Below the pieces are notes generated by a model. The model saw only the letters and a program-made list of their open reading frames with translations, was not told the DNA's origin and made no database searches. Position numbers and translations under genes: made by a program. Positions 62,833 through 64,000 of a stretch of 64,000 nt of DNA are shown one piece after another (the stretch's first letter is position 1; every line of letters starts with the position of its first letter). The stretch is taken from positions 300,227 through 364,226 of the forward strand of contig MKWL01000021.1 of assembly GCA_001899305.1 (NCBI GenBank), given 5' to 3'. The stretch is from Thiobacillus sp. 0-1251. Its GTDB lineage: Bacteria > Pseudomonadota > Gammaproteobacteria > Burkholderiales > Thiobacillaceae.

Positions 62833-64000
62833 CTAACGCCGCTGCGGACGGTCGGCAGCACGGAAATGCCGGCGTGGCGCCCGCGTATGCTCCTGCTGCT
62901 GGCAGGCGCGGCGAAACGCCAGCAACGCCTCCTGTGCCTGCCCCAACACGCTGTCGGAGGGATAGTGTCCCGCTGCGTTCGGCTCGCCCGCTGCCACCCC
63001 GGTCAGCAGCTCGATCCCCTCGGTCGCCAGCTGCGCCGTATGGATATGGAAGCGCCCCCCGGCGACCGCCTCGACCACGCGCGGCGCCAGCATCAGATGG
63101 CGCCGGTTGCGCGCGGGGATCAGCACGCCCTGGCTGCCGTCCAGGCCGGCGGTCTCGCAGACGGAGAACCAGCCCTCGATCTTTTCGTTGATGCCGCCCA
63201 CCGGCAGCACCTCGCCGTGCTGGTTGACCGCACCGGTGACGGCGATGCCCTGTTTCAGCGGCAGGCCCGACAGCGCCGACAGCAGGGCATAGAGCTCGGC
63301 GCAGGAGGCGGAATCCCCTTCCACTTCGTGATATTGCTGTTCGAAGGCGATGGAGGCGTTGAGGGATAGCGGCGCCAAATGTGCGAACAGCGCAGCCAGG
63401 TAGGACTGCAGGATGAACACGCCCTTGTCGTGGATCGGACCGGACAGTTCGACCTCGCGCTCGATGTTGAGCAGGCCGTCCTCGCCGGCATGGACGCGTG
63501 CCGACAGCCGCACCGGCAGGCCGAAGCGGTAATCGCCGAGGTCGATCTGGGTGAGGCCGTTGACCTGACCCAGGCGCTCGCCGTGCAGGTCGATCAGCAC
63601 GTCGCCTTCCGCGATCTCCTCGCGCAGCCGCTGTTCGGGGTAACCGTGGCGCGCGGCATGCGCGGCGAGCGCCGTCTCGACATCCGCCGCTGTCACCTGA
63701 CCCGGTCCGCGCGCACGGCAGATCGCCGCACTTTCCATCACCATCGCCTCGGTCCGCGCAAAGATCGCGCTCTCGCGTGCCTGGTCGCCCGCCTCGCGAT
63801 GCGACTCCTCGAGCAGGCGCGCCACCGCCGCCGCCGAGAAGTGCGGCAGGCCATGTTCGCGGCAGACGTGGGCGACAAAAATCGCCGAGGCACGGCGGGT
63901 GGTGGCACTGGCCAGGAAGCTGTCGGCAAAATCCACCTTGGCGCGGAAATGGCGGGTGAACTCCGGCGCGGCCTCCTGCAGTTCGTAATACTGGTCGCGC
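62833..64000 (-). CDS. Lon-family ATP-dependent protease (YcbZ/LonH-like), C-terminal part, cut by window edge
   Basis: The last 388 residues are visible; the frame is open to base 64000. The visible part begins at the end of the AAA+ module ('LARLLEESHREAGDQ' small domain) and continues into the Lon proteolytic domain with catalytic Ser in 'EGDSASCAELYALLSAL' and Lys in 'GGINEKIEGWFSV', separated by the usual spacing. 'VNGLTQIDLGDYRFGLPVRL' is typical of the Lon-like group that lacks the Lon N-domain. It lies upstream of and on the same strand as the YbaK gene, 66 bp away. Confidence 0.9.
   Translation of the reverse strand, partial: RDQYYELQEAAPEFTRHFRAKVDFADSFLASATTRRASAIFVAHVCREHGLPHFSAAAVARLLEESHREAGDQARESAIFARTEAMVMESAAICRARGPGQVTAADVETALAAHAARHGYPEQRLREEIAEGDVLIDLHGERLGQVNGLTQIDLGDYRFGLPVRLSARVHAGEDGLLNIEREVELSGPIHDKGVFILQSYLAALFAHLAPLSLNASIAFEQQYHEVEGDSASCAELYALLSALSGLPLKQGIAVTGAVNQHGEVLPVGGINEKIEGWFSVCETAGLDGSQGVLIPARNRRHLMLAPRVVEAVAGGRFHIHTAQLATEGIELLTGVAAGEPNAAGHYPSDSVLGQAQEALLAFRRACQQQEHTRAPRRHFRAADRPQRR

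Overview
The window is GC-rich, densely packed, operon-organised DNA from a betaproteobacterium. The gene set (rimP-nusA-infB-rbfA-truB-rpsO-pnp, FolD, a CbbY-type phosphatase, Fiu/PiuC iron uptake, QseBC- and PmrAB-like regulators) fits the Nitrosomonadales/Thiobacillaceae or a close relative. That placement comes from gene content and protein resemblance, not from a search.

Layout. 1-4.0 kb: a family-2 glycosyltransferase cut by the window edge, divergent from an OmpR-type regulator/sensor kinase pair and an ArnT-like family-39 glycosyltransferase, which together suggest an envelope-modification locus. 4.1-7.4 kb: a radical SAM enzyme, acpS, nagZ and a zinc-type cation diffusion facilitator, all overlapping or nearly so. 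7.5-19 kb: a large iron and heme module. It has hemP, a 2-Cys peroxiredoxin, an ABM-domain protein, tonB-exbB-exbD, feoAB, a Fiu-type siderophore receptor with its PiuC dioxygenase, a PepSY protein, a cytochrome b561, then bfd and bfr. Three promoters in it overlap Fur-box-like sequence. 19-22.5 kb: a family-5 uracil-DNA glycosylase, a tautomerase, a 269-bp highly structured palindromic element, uvrC and pgsA. 22.5-31.7 kb: three tRNA genes and the conserved transcription/translation operon. 31.7-36.9 kb: a second two-component system, a small Lys/Ala-rich exported protein, dksA, a CbbY-like phosphatase and folD.

37.0-50.9 kb is the accessory region. Genes for tRNA-Pro, tRNA-Arg and tRNA-His are followed by a 13.6-kb island. 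The island is bounded by a perfect 49-bp repeat of the 3' two-thirds of tRNA-His (37272-37320 and 50867-50915), the signature of site-specific integration into a tRNA gene, yet no integrase gene is visible. All of its genes read leftward: a secreted alpha/alpha-toroid protein with a dockerin-like tail, two paralogous lipoproteins plus remnants of further copies, a 2,487-residue Sec-exported YD/Rhs-repeat protein with a transglutaminase-like N-terminal domain and a variable C-terminal tip, a small lipoprotein placed where an immunity gene would be, and a truncated second Rhs-core copy next to the tRNA. I regard this as the best candidate for an undescribed system: an envelope- or periplasm-directed polymorphic toxin with a lipoprotein immunity partner, carried with its own cell-surface proteins.

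51-64 kb returns to chromosomal housekeeping: ychJ, a TesA-type esterase, a YbbAP-like ABC transporter, DUF305 and cupin proteins, a relic of the ureG 3' end, trhO, an MscS channel, a methyltransferase, a lipoprotein, yaeQ, a cold-shock gene, an aspartic protease, an M48-like metalloprotease, a YbaK deacylase and a Lon-family protease cut by the right edge.
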